From NCBI RefSeq assembly GCF_902686445.1, contig NC_062216.1, positions 15,645,084-15,709,083 on the forward strand: 64,000 nt of DNA, read 5' to 3'. This stretch comes from Sciurus carolinensis. Lineage: Eukaryota > Chordata > Mammalia > Rodentia > Sciuridae. The notes beneath the pieces are model-generated. The model saw only the letters and a program-made list of their open reading frames with translations. It ran no database searches and was not told the DNA's origin. Below, one piece after another: positions 1-9,930 of this stretch. A program made the position numbers and the translations under genes. The first letter of the stretch is position 1. Each line of letters opens with the position of its first letter.

Positions 1-753
1 CTGACTCCCTTCCTAGTGTCTCTTGTACCCCTAGCTAATTGCAGGGGTACAAGTAGTAATGGTCACGCAGGCCAGCCCAGAGTCAGCGTGTGAACCTCTC
101 CTGAAGGCATGGCCACACTGGGAAGAGCCAGGCTGCTGGGTCAACCCATGCACCACCCCAAGTCTTTCAAGAAACATTTCCTCATCAGAGACAGTTCTCT
201 CTCTAAGAGGCATCCTGATTCCAGCTGTTAAGACAATAATTTGCTTCACTCTATTACATCTGGTTCCTGCTTTGCATCTTACTGAGCAACAAAATCGCCT
301 AAGGTATGACATTTTATAAGGGCTTAAGCATTTCCATGGGAGGGGAAAGCTTTGTAGATCATTTATTTACTTTCCAAATCTTATGGCCAGATCTAACCTC
401 TCATTATTTTCAAAGAGTTCTGCTTCATTTCCAAAACACTACTGCATAGGAGAAAGAGGTAGATCTAGATTTACTTTGCCAGCATTTCGGGTCTCTTGTC
501 CAAATGAGAAACAGGCTCCAGAAAAATTCTGGAGATTCTGCCTCATGTGAACACAGTCAGGTTCCTCACCTTAGCATGAGGGCACGCTGGCCAGCATGTC
601 AATGCAGAGTCTTTGGATGGTTTCTCAAGAAGGGGTGTAGGGACAGATAGAGTCAAGGCATCTGTCACTCTTCCCATTGCATGGAGAAGGGTTGAGACAG
701 GTTGAGACAGGTGGCTGGCTCTGTTCTGCGTCCCTTGCATTAGGAACTCCCTT

Positions 754-790
<37 letters not shown>

Positions 791-1570
791 ATGGAGTGAG
801 GGGGATGGTGTTGTGTATTCCTGTGTCTACACACATCGATCAACATACCTCAGGGATTTCTGCTGAGAGATGTGCAGCTCTGACCCTCTTTGCTGGGCTT
901 TGTGTTAAACCAGACAATAGAGGATGTGATTCGGACCTTTCCAAGCGACACCTAACAATGGCGTGAGGTGAATGTGGGCTGATTGAAGCTCATTCCCCTG
1001 TGGGCAGGCCATGGATGGCCCAGCACCTGCCTTCTGCAGGCCCGTCCCGGGATGAAAGTCCTTCCTCTCTCATCCCTCCCCCCAGATTCCCGCAGAGCCC
1101 TCTGGGTTGGTTAAATTTAGTTTTCTGGCATATCCAAATCCATGCGATTTCTTCCAGGACTGTGCCTCTAAATGTCACCCTCACTGCACAATTGCTAACA
1201 CATCGCGCTGATGAGAGCTGTTCCAAACATGTGGCTGTGAGCTTGGGGGTGAGGTGCGACCCAGGAGGTGAAATGAGAAAAAAGGAGGAGGAGATCTAGG
1301 GGGAAGAGGACCAGACTTCCTTCTTCCATGGTCCTCCAAACCAGCCCAAACCAGGAAATGGCCTCCTCAGGCAAACCCTGGCCAGGGTAGAAACTCTGAG
1401 AAATAAAACAGACTTCAGGTGGAGATGGGGGGTCCTTGTTGTAAACCCCTTCTCCTGCCCCCATCCAAATCTAAGAGTGGGCCTTCCACCGGAGTCTGGG
1501 AAGGATTAGAGTTAGAGACAGGGGCATCCCTGGGCTCGGTCGGACGCTGGGTGGCCTGTGAGGACAACTC
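1..1570. other. Unique non-coding DNA, no gene recognised
   Basis: Apart from a (TG)n microsatellite at 755-789 and a tandem copy of a 10-base word near 690-712, I see no repeat family, exon or RNA gene. The open frames on both strands are under 100 codons, overlap one another and show no protein family signature. Negative statement by eye only; a short exon could be missed. Confidence 0.5.
755..789. repeat. (TG)n microsatellite
   Basis: An uninterrupted TG dinucleotide run of about 35 bases. It is low complexity and explains the cysteine/valine and threonine/histidine stretches in overlapping frames. Confidence 0.95.
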
Positions 1571-1574
1571 TGCC

Positions 1575-1725
1575 CGGCTCTGCCCTGTGTGAGCTGTGGG
1601 ACAACCACTTTTCTGAGCTTTGCCTTATTTTACTAAATGGGGATAATTATCTAGGCTCTTCTTGCATTGCGGGCTGTTGTGAGGATCCAGTGGGATGTCG
1701 TAGGGGACACTCTTCTAAAGAACTC
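1575..1725 (+). repeat. MIR SINE fragment
   Basis: The order matches the MIR core: a 'gtgagctgtgggacaa' box, a degenerate cctcagttt-like part, 'aaatggggataat' and 'ttgtgaggat'. MIR is an ancient tRNA-derived SINE found across mammals. The copy is diverged and partial. Confidence 0.6.
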
Positions 1726-1789
1726 ATCTGGCTCCATCAGTGAAAGGGGTTCACGTCACTGTCTGCAAGGTGGTGAGAGGAATTCAGAG

Positions 1790-2015
1790 AGAGAGACACT
1801 CCAGCTCTGGGGTCAGACTTCTGGGATGAAATGCCGTATGATTTCAGGAACATTCCTGCAGACCTCTGGTGCCTCAGTTTTCTCATCCACCAAATGGGAG
1901 CCTAACGCCAGCCTTGAAAGGTTCTCAGAGGGTGAGATTTCAATAAGTTAAACCATTTAAGTGCTTAGACAGCACCTAGCACATAAAAACCCTCAGTCGA
2001 TGTGCGCTATTAGTG
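1790..2015 (+). repeat. MIR SINE
   Basis: A long MIR match in the sense direction: 'tgcctcagttttctcatc', then 'aaatggga', 'gtgagatt' and a terminal part resembling 'gcttagacagcacctagcacat'. This is the second MIR within 450 bases; the two are separate insertions, not one element. Confidence 0.7.
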
Positions 2016-2394
2016 TATCTGTTTCCTGGGGGATTCAGCTTTGAGATCCCAGGGTTGTTTTTAAAAGATTTTTAATGTGATGATTCTGGAAACTCTAGTT
2101 AAACATGCCAAGCGCCTAGCCCCGTGCTGGGCAGGGAGTTCATGCTCAAGCTGTGATGTTTCTTACCCTCTTCCCCTCATGTCCCATCTCATCTTATTGG
2201 GCCATTTGCTTTGACTCTGTGGCACCAGAGAGTGCCCTTGAAATACCTCTATGAAAACTGTGTGTCAGTGAGCTACTCCTGTGACCCCATGTGCCCAATC
2301 TCTTATTCACAGGTCCCACTCAGAATTCTTCATGCTTTTGGGACTTGATGAGAAAGAAACCCCATGAAGAACATACATCAGTCATCTCCCAGAG

Positions 2395-2480
2395 ATCCTG
2401 GGAGAATTTGCCTCTCTGGGCCTCAGTTTCCCTATCCATAAACTGACATCAGCTCCAAGGGCCCTTCTAGCAAGTCTTAA
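2395..2480 (+). repeat. MIR-type SINE fragment
   Basis: Contains 'tctctgggcctcagtttccc' followed by a degraded 'cataaactgaca' and 'agggcccttctagc', typical of the MIR/MIR3 core. Only the core survives. Confidence 0.6.
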
Positions 2481-3320
2481 CATCTCTAACTTCATCATTA
2501 CCAGCAATTACAGACCTTGATCCCTCTTTCCATGATGGCCTCACTGGCTATTTTATTTTCTTTTTTCTCTCTGCTTTTTCCTCTTGGATATGCCAAGTGT
2601 TTATGTCATTTCTGAGAATCCAATAAACTGCGTTATTGGGAGGAGACAGGGAGTAACACACAGGCAAAAATCTGCTATTTTCACATGAATGCTTTAGGCA
2701 GTCAGCCATGATGGGAAATGAAATGTGTGGAAAAATACAGGGTGAATGAAGATGGTTTCAGTGAGATGATGAGCCTTTTACTGCCTGTGTCTGCACGTGA
2801 CATGTCGTCTATCTGTCAGCCCAGCGGCTGCCGCATGGAGGTCTTACTACCCAATCTTGCTGTGGAACAAACCATGATTATTAACCAAAGTCCCATCAAG
2901 GATCAAGCCAGGAGAGCAGGGGCCAGCCTCCCTGCAGGAAGGATTCAGCTTTGGCACAGGGACTTACTCCTTTCAATTAGAAGATTCCCCAAGGAAACGA
3001 CAATATCGCCTCTGCCAATTGAGATCAGGGAAGGGACATTTAAAACCCCAGCTGGAAGCTGCACCCAGATTGACCTCAAATGACCTCAGGAGAGCGAGGC
3101 TTCTCTGTTCATGGCCAGGGGGTTTAGTATAAGCTCTACAGGTGTGAGAATCACCAGGTTGGGTTCATGTGGCAGCTTGGATCCCAAATAGCGGCGTGAT
3201 GTTTGACAGGATGATGTAGATCCGTTGGCCAGTCTCCTTGCTCCTCACTTGAGTGGTGCTGATCCAGGCACTAAAGCCCATGGATTTTACAAATAGGACA
3301 GTATCTATATATTTTCACTC
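2480..3320. other. Unique non-coding DNA
   Basis: No repeat or gene recognised. A 121-codon open frame lies at 2718-3083 (+), but its product has no family signature, no evident splice structure and ordinary non-coding composition, so I do not call it. The part after 3118 may be a very decayed DNA-transposon relic. Confidence 0.45.
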
Positions 3321-3324
3321 TGGA

Positions 3325-4215
3325 CATAGTTTTTTTTTTTTTTTATATTAAGAGCCTTTATTAAGAGCAATTCCAGGTTTAAAGAAAAATTAAGCAGAAA
3401 ATAGAGTGCCCATTTATTCTCTCTCCCCTTTCACATAGTTTCCACTAGTAACTGCTTGCAATGGTGTGTTATTTTTGCTGTAATATATGAGTCAATATTG
3501 ATGCATTATTATTAACTGAAGTGTAGAGTTTACAGCAGAGTTCATTCTTTGTGTCATAGAGTTATATAGATTTTGGGAACTGCATGAAATCATGAATCCA
3601 CCATTAAATATTATATAGATAGTTTCACTGTCCTAAAATTCCTTTGTGCTCCAGGAATTCATTCCCCCCAAATCCTGGCAACCACTGATCTTTTTACTGT
3701 CTCTATAGTCATTCTGTCTTTTTCAGAATGTTATATAATTGGGTTCATATTATGAATGTTGGGTTTGGCCTCTTTCACTGAGGTATATGCATGTGAAGTT
3801 TTTTCTTGTCTTTTCCTTGCTTCCATTCCTCCTTGGTGCAGAATAACATGGTATTGTATCAACATACCATTGCTGTTTATCCACTCACCTATGGAAGGAC
3901 ATCTTGGTTGCTTCTAAGTTTTGGCGATTATGAATAAAGCTGTGATAAACATTCCTGGGCAGGTTTTTGTGTGAATCTAAATTTTCAGTTCAACTGCGTA
4001 AATATCAAGAAGTGTAGTTGCTGAATTTAAGGTAAGATTATGCTTAACATTGTAAGACACTGACAAATTGTCTTTAAAAAACAGTGACTGTCCCATTTTG
4101 CTTTCCCAATTGCTCCTTGCCAGCCTTTGGCCATGACAGTGTTTTGGATGTTGGCTATTCTGATACATGTGCAATGGTATCTTGTTTTAAATTGCAGTTC
4201 CCCAAAAACACATAA
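3325..4215 (-). mobile_element. Ancient L1 fragment (antisense)
   Basis: A T-rich start near 3331 is followed by the complement of an old mammalian L1 end: a degenerate 3' region, then the complement of late ORF2 sequence around 3830-4215 ('gaataaagctgtgataaacattc' and nearby segments). Many substitutions and indels and no usable reading frame show an old L1M-type copy. Exact subfamily unknown. Confidence 0.6.
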
Positions 4216-4219
4216 TGTT

Positions 4220-5880
4220 AAACAAATAAGGGTAGTAGTGCCCAGCCACTTCCACTCTAGGACTGGTTTTAGCAAGTTCCTGTATCTGGTTTTATTTCTG
4301 TCTCCCAGCCAAGAGGAAATGAAGTGAGCGTGTGACAGAGACCGAGGAAGGAGGCACAGCTGGAAGGGTCAGAGGGTGTCAAGCTGTAACTAGAGAGGCC
4401 TCCTAGCTGGTCTTCTGTCTTGCTTCCCTGAGCCATCTGCCCTGAGGAAATCACCTCCCTTCTGGAGCTCCGTGTCCTCATCTGCAGAATGTGACGCTTG
4501 AACTGGATCAAGGCTACGCATGCTCCTGCGGCCAATGCCTTCCAGTTGGAATGACAGCCTGCAATGAGCAGAGCTTTGGGCTGGGATGACCAAGCGATGC
4601 TGTGCTGGAGTCTGTGGGTGGAGGCACTTCTGCCATGTGTCTGCTCTTAGGGCCATTTCTAACTTCCCCTCCTGCCCATGTCCATGCAGCCTTATGTGGC
4701 GACTGACAGCCTAACAGAGAGAGAGGGAAGGCCAGTTTTCAGACACGTCGTCTGTGGGGTGGGGCAACCTGTGCTGTGGACTAAGTTAGGCTCCTGCTCC
4801 TCGGCTGCTGGAACCTGTCTAGCATTCCTGAACCTCTCTCCCTGTCCTGTAGCCCTGGGGGAGAAATACCATCCCTTTGTCCCCATGTCCCCAGAGCACT
4901 GTGCCATGGGAAATGCTTCACATGTGTTCTCTGAGCATCTTGCAGTTGTTGGGCTTCATGTTCGGTACTGGGAACACTATAGTGGCAGAGAGGAAAAGTG
5001 TGAATGGCCAAAAAGAATTAATTTGCACCTTGTATATTCAGTTTTGGAAAACAGAGGAATATCATCCTATTTGAAAAAAACGTCCAACCTAAAGAACTAA
5101 ATTAAAATGAATTTGGGGTCTGCATGTGTAAACTTCAGCTATCTGGAAACTGCTTATAACCGGAAGGTACTGACCCAGTGGAAAGACAGGATTTGTTCTG
5201 ATTTTCCCCAGTGGCCTTAACAAGTCTGGGGTGGCTAAACTGCTGAGTTTCTCCTCGCATTGTGGCCTCAGCCATTGTTTCAGCTCAGTACCCAGCAGGG
5301 CTCAAGAACCCTTTGAAGTTCAGGGGTTCTGCACTCCCAATGCATCCAAGATCTTCCTCTCTCCCTCTCTGAACCCAGTTTCTGAGCAACAGGTGCAAAT
5401 CTCTTGTAGCCACAGAAGAGGATGCCGGGCGTTCTTGCCCACCACCCGTCTCTCCACCGTTGCACTGTCCAGGCAAGGCACCAGGGAGATGACCAGACTC
5501 ATCCAAAAGCTGCGTCACTTTCCTAGATTAAGTCGGTATAAGGAAAGAAAAAAAATCTGGGGATAAGGGGGGTTAAGCCTAGGAAGTGGGGAAACACTTA
5601 TCCAGGCTGGTGCACTGCTAGCTTCCTCCTTCCTGGCTGAGAGGTCTGATAATGGCTTTCTTCATGGAAGAATGGTACAATTTCCTTTTTCTCATCTTGA
5701 AAACTTCCTGTGAGTATTGACCTTGGACCCATCAGGGAAGGTAGCAGAAAGGCTTCTGCTAACAGACCAAGGCCACCCGACAAAGTAGGGAAGTCCAGGC
5801 AGCTCATGATTCCCCGAAGGGTCTCTGGGCATTCACATGGCTGCTCCTGAGGGACAGGAGGAGACAAAAGTGGTGAATTC
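4220..5880. other. Mostly unique DNA with MIR relics
   Basis: A MIR-like core lies near 4440-4550 (+) and a weaker one near 4800-4860. The 140-codon frame at 4678-5100 (+) crosses the second relic and has no family match I recognise. No splice-site-flanked exon was identified. Confidence 0.45.
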
Positions 5881-5884
5881 CACA

Positions 5885-6045
5885 GGGGACCCCAGCACTC
5901 CTCAGACTGTGGTGTGCCTAAGAGCTATTTGGGGACCTTCTGCAGAGGCTGGTCGGCAGGTCTGGGGTGGAGCCGATGGTTGTCATGTCTAAAGAGTATC
6001 CAGCAGATGTTGCTGATCCACATACCACAAAGGGAGAAAGGAGAT
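5885..6045 (+). mobile_element. MER5A-like hAT-Charlie DNA transposon relic
   Basis: The order of segments follows MER5A: 'actcctcagactgtggtgtgc', an internal 'ggtctggggtggagcc' box, then 'cagatgttgctgatcc'. MER5A is a short non-autonomous hAT element common to placental mammals. Terminal inverted repeats are eroded. Confidence 0.6.
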
Positions 6046-6529
6046 TTGAGTCACCTCTGATGTAACACTGAGGAGATGGGATGGTGGCAGAACTCGGATC
6101 TGAATAGTTCCACTTGGGGTCACAGGTTGGAAAATATCATCCCCAACAATGGTCAAAGTAATAAAAGATCACGCTTGGAAGGATGAAGTTCAGTTATCTG
6201 GAAACTTTGCTCACCCAGAGCACTTCTTTGATTTCAGACAAAGAGGCATAGATGAGGCATTCTTGTGGCTTCTGTTTGCAATCAGTTACTGGCTGTCATT
6301 AAGATGGGAGCTACAAACATACAGACAGCGATACCAATAAATCACACATTCAAGTACACACAATAGGCAACAATTTAAGAAAGAGTAAAGATGTGCACTG
6401 GCCCTGTCTGCCTTACCTGGAGGAAGAATCTACTAGGAAGGCGGAGGGACATCCCGTAACGAGGTGTGGGCTTGGAAAGAGCAGGCCTGGAGGACCAATT
6501 CCTATGAAAATGAGAATGGAAGACACCGG

Positions 6530-6690
6530 CTTGGGGGGATTCGTCGCTTACTATGTGACAGGCAGTGATCCGAGAGCTTTGCATGGACTCATTTATTTAA
6601 GCTTCATGAGCACCCCCAAGATAAGTGCTGCTATCACCCCCATTTCTAAAGATGAGAAACTGAGAAACAGTTAAGCTGACTTTGATGCTG
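6530..6690 (-). repeat. MIR SINE (antisense)
   Basis: Complement of MIR: 'cttactatgtgacaggcag', 'tttgcatggactcattta', 'cccccatttctaaagatgag' and 'aaactgagaaacagttaag' occur in the expected order. Confidence 0.75.
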
Positions 6691-6785
6691 TTGTTCAGGT
6701 GGAAAACATCTGCCTTGTGCCACGTGAAGGGATGGGATTCTTCTTGAGACTTGATCCAAATTTGAGTCCTGGAGCTGAGCAGCGC

Positions 6786-6875
6786 TCCTCTCTCTCTCTC
6801 TATCTCCCTCCCTCCCTCTCCCCTCCTCACTCTTCCCTCCCTCCCTCCGTTCCCTCTCCTTTATTTCTTCCTTCT
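6786..6875. repeat. Pyrimidine-rich (CT)n/(CCCT)n tract
   Basis: About 90 bases, nearly all C and T, built from CT and CCCT units. A polypurine-polypyrimidine strand asymmetry of this kind can adopt triplex structures, but no function is implied. Confidence 0.85.
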
Positions 6876-6879
6876 ACAT

Positions 6880-7000
6880 TTCATGAGCTGCTGCTACTTC
6901 CAATAGCCAGGCACAGCTCTAGAGATTCAGAAATGGGGAAGCACAATCCCCATCTTTAAGAGAGTTGAAGTCTGGGGAGGTTTGGGGGTGGGGAGGAAGG
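6880..7000 (-). repeat. L2/MIR-class repeat relic (antisense)
   Basis: The segment 'agccaggcacagctctagag' followed by a degraded 'aatccccatctttaagagag' is the complement of the common L2 3' end. Low sequence identity; family call by pattern only. Confidence 0.45.
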
Positions 7001-8180
7001 CACAGATGTGGACAGATGTAGAAATGAGCCTGAGAAAGAATGGAAGTTACAGCAGAAAGGGGTGTGATCTACCTGGGGCAAGCAGATAAAGACAGAGGAT
7101 GACTGTAAGATGATGGTGGGAAAATACCAGAGGTATTTCAAGATATAAATGATATCATCAGGGATATTTCTTTGTGTGCATGGTCTTCCTAGGACTCTCT
7201 CTTGGAGAGTTTCCATTCTTCTTTTTACCCCTTGGGTCCCTCCAGCCCCGTGGCTCCTGCTCTCCCTCTCCTAGGGCTTCTGAATCCAGGTCACTGTCTC
7301 ATCCTTGTCTGCCATGTTGGGCACCAGCTGCGGGAAATTTCTCCCTGATTTCTGCCATTCCCAGTCCAGCAGGGGACCACTCTGTCCTTTCCTTCAGAAC
7401 ACAGAGCTCCAGTGTGACTGGCCTGGGATCCAGGCCTGTGGGGAGCCCTCCCTCTACTCCGTCACCTGCCCTGTGTTGGGGGCATGTTCCTAGGGGGATA
7501 TTCCGGTGGGCAGCTCTGGTCATTTTCATAATAATGCCCAGCATGAAATGAAGGTGCTGCTGCCATCCCCTCTTCCGGCCTGCCGGCCGGGCTGGAAGGA
7601 AATCAGGGGATCTGCAGGGCCTGCTGTGCGCTGCTCTGGCCCCAGGTTCTGGGAATCAGGAAGGCGCCTTGTGGGTGGGGAACAGCTGGGAGCTTTACAC
7701 CAGCAGGTGGCTGCTGTGCCCGCAGCCATGTCAGCCAGATGCGGATTCCTCCTGCAGGGGGCGTGGGGGCTGGGCGGTGCAGAGATGGGCTGGACGGGAG
7801 GCAAGGAGCTGGGGGTGTCCCTCTCTTCTGTATAATAGCTGCTTCTGACAAGGAGCTTCTGTTCTTTTCCACTGGAAAGCTTTTAAGAACGCTGAAAAGG
7901 ACAGGCAATTACAGGAAGGTTAGGTGCGCCTGATTGGATGTTGTTACAAATCACTCATTGTCATACAAGGCATTTGGAAAGGAGGCCATTGGGGACTGAT
8001 TGCCGTTTAGGGTAAGTGATTTCTGTTTAGAGGAGCAAGCAGATGAAGGCTTGCCTGGCACTCACTGCCCTTTCTCCCCGTTTGCTGTTGTGTTGATGGT
8101 TTTTCTTGGCAAGGAAGGGTTATTGCAGATGCTCCCTGGATGTGTGGATAGGAAAGGGCTAGAGACCAGCCCTCTATTCC
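7000..8180. other. Unique DNA, moderately GC-rich
   Basis: No repeat recognised. Overlapping frames at 7174-7551, 7506-7835 and on the minus strand are Pro/Ser/Gly-rich, as expected from GC-rich non-coding DNA. The part from 7835 to 8030 is repeat-free and holds homeodomain-like AT cores; see findings. Confidence 0.45.
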
Positions 8181-8184
8181 CACA

Positions 8185-8305
8185 TCCACCTCATATTCCC
8201 ACCCCCCAGGATACTGATCAGGAAACTGAGGGTACACAGGAGGAAAAAGCCTGGCCCAACCTCACACAGCAGGTCAGTGGAGGTGCTGGACCAGAGGCCT
8301 TGTCC
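8185..8305 (-). repeat. MIR SINE fragment (antisense)
   Basis: 'gatcaggaaactgaggg', 'caacctcacacagcaggtcag' and 'gaccagaggccttgtcc' follow the complement of the MIR core in order. Confidence 0.6.
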
Positions 8306-8910
8306 TGACCCCAGTCCAGGGTCCTTGCTTATCATCAGGCACCAAGCTGATGCTCTGTGGGGACTGGGTGTTTCTACTGACCCTCCCTGTGCATAGCTGT
8401 GCAAGCTGAGACTTCCTCGAAGCTGAAGGTGCCACACTGGAACCTCTGGATTCTTTCACATCCTGTCACTTGGGATTGCTCCTGACCACATGTTGTCTCT
8501 AGGAGGCAGGAGGCAGGGAAAGTAGCTGACCTGACCTGATGTCCCCAATTCTACCTCTCTCTCTTTCTCTCTCTCACACATACCTCTCCTCCTTTGCTCT
8601 TGTGTCCAAAACACCACCATAGTGGAGAAACTCCCTTGGTTCTTGAAGTCTATTGCATCTTTCATAAGAGTCGGCCTTGACATGTAAGTGTTCTGGGAAG
8701 GACCACACTGTAGGAGTAGAGGAATCCACAAAATGAGGAAGAAGGGAGTGGGAGAAAGGACCTCAGAAATAAAGCAAGTTCACAAGTTGATTCACCAAAA
8801 GTTTTCCCACAGTTTTAGTAGAGGAAAGTGGGGCAGAGAATGGTCCAAGAACCCTGGATGATGGAAGCTTCCCTGCCTTTGGTTGGCTGCTTACATTGAT
8901 GTACTGTTAT
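8305..8910. other. Unique DNA with short (CT)n tract
   Basis: A CT-rich run is present at about 8553-8576. Otherwise nothing recognised. Confidence 0.45.
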
Positions 8911-8911
8911 C

Positions 8912-8952
8912 ATGGGTTGAATTATGCCCCCCTCAAAAGATCCATTGACAAC

Positions 8953-9002
<50 letters not shown>

Positions 9003-9055
9003 TATATATAAATATTTTAAAAAAAAGATATGTTGTAGTCCTAACAATCAGGAAT
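8912..9055 (+). mobile_element. MLT1-like LTR fragment split by an insertion
   Basis: 'gggttgaattatgcccccct' up to 8941 and 'gatatgttgtagtcctaac' from 9026 are the two halves of the typical start of an MLT1 (ERVL-MaLR) LTR. They are separated by an 81-base AT-rich insertion at 8942-9022. Removing the insertion gives a continuous match. Confidence 0.65.
8942..9022 (+). repeat. ID-SINE tail insertion expanded to (AT)n
   Basis: The insert starts 'ccattgacaactaaat', runs through (AT)n at about 8954-8999 and ends in an A-run. 'aaaagat' flanks it on both sides (8935-8941 and 9023-9029), consistent with a target-site duplication. The first bases match the tail of the antisense ID element at 54049-54155. 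I infer a strongly 5'-truncated ID-type retroposon whose AT tail later expanded. Confidence 0.6.
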
Positions 9056-9219
9056 TTGCAAAAATCACTAAAAGTCCTACTTCTCATGTGAAATGCCCAG
9101 GAACTCAGAGAGGGCTTCCCCACATGCTCTGAAAAGTCAGATGAGGAATCCAACTTGGTGGATGACTGTGATGAGAGGATGTCTAAGACAAAATGCATGG
9201 TGCTCCCTGAGATGGGTTT

Positions 9220-9360
9220 TAGGAAGTGCACTGGACTGGGCAGGAGACCTGCCTGGGTTCTAGTATGGTTCTACTCCAAGTTACCTCGGGCAAGCCACTT
9301 CCATTCAATGGGGCCTCAGTGTTCCTGTCAGCAAAATATCTCTTCCAGTTCCAACATTCT
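9220..9360 (+). repeat. MIR-class SINE relic
   Basis: 'gacctgcctgggttctagt', 'gcaagccacttccattcaatggggcctcagt' split by small changes, and a degraded following region match MIR order. Confidence 0.55.
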
Positions 9361-9624
9361 TTCATCTTTCCTTTGTATGGTCCCATCCCCGGCCCTGAGA
9401 ATGCTAGCTGCTTTAAAGTGGTTATTTCTAAGGCAGGCGCACTTGAGTCTAATGTGCACAGGACAGTCAAACTCACCACCAGCTAATAAGCCGGGTGAGT
9501 GGGGTAAGTTCAACGGTTTCTGTGCCCAAGCTCTCCTTCCTGTCCCTGAGATTGGGAGTTATTGTGGAGTTGCCTGGACAACAGAGAATGACTGTTTGAG
9601 ATCGCCGGACATGGTGAAAAGACC

Positions 9625-9770
9625 ATATGAAGATTAGAATCCTGGTTCTGCCACTGGTCAGCTCTTGGGAACTTGCAACTGACAAGCCTCAGTTTCCTCA
9701 CCTGTGAATTGATGGTAACTATGGAACTGTTGTGTAAAGCAGGTCAATTTATCCAATAAAGAGTTATCAA
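9625..9770 (+). repeat. MIR SINE
   Basis: 'gaatcctggttctgccact', 'cctcagtttcctcacctgtg' and 'gtaactatggaactgttgtg' match the MIR body in the sense direction. Confidence 0.7.
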
Positions 9771-9930
9771 ATATTGAAATATTCACTGGCCATTGCGTTG
9801 GATGCTGGTGATCCAAAATGAACATGATGGACTGGATTCCTACCTTTTAAGGAGTTTATAATTTAGTAGGAGAGAGAGATAATGAATAGGTAAATAAACA
9901 AATACACAAAAATGCACTTAAAGTGCTATG
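9770..9930 (-). repeat. L2-type LINE relic (antisense)
   Basis: 'gatgctggtgatccaaaatg', 'ggattcctaccttttaagga', 'gtttataatttagtagg' and 'aggtaaataaacaaata' follow the complement of the L2 3' region. Heavily mutated. Confidence 0.55.

Noticed and set aside
755..789. Cys/Val or Thr/His repeat proteins encoded over TG/CA runs
   Set aside because: Microsatellite translation only.
3325..4215. Possible AT-rich gene desert enhancer
   Set aside because: Segments match antisense L1 sequence in order, which explains the composition.
4678..5100. 140-codon plus-strand frame
   Set aside because: Overlaps a MIR-like relic and shows no family signature or codon pattern suggesting selection.
9155..9637. 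160-codon plus-strand frame
   Set aside because: Spans a MIR relic; no domain; start not supported.
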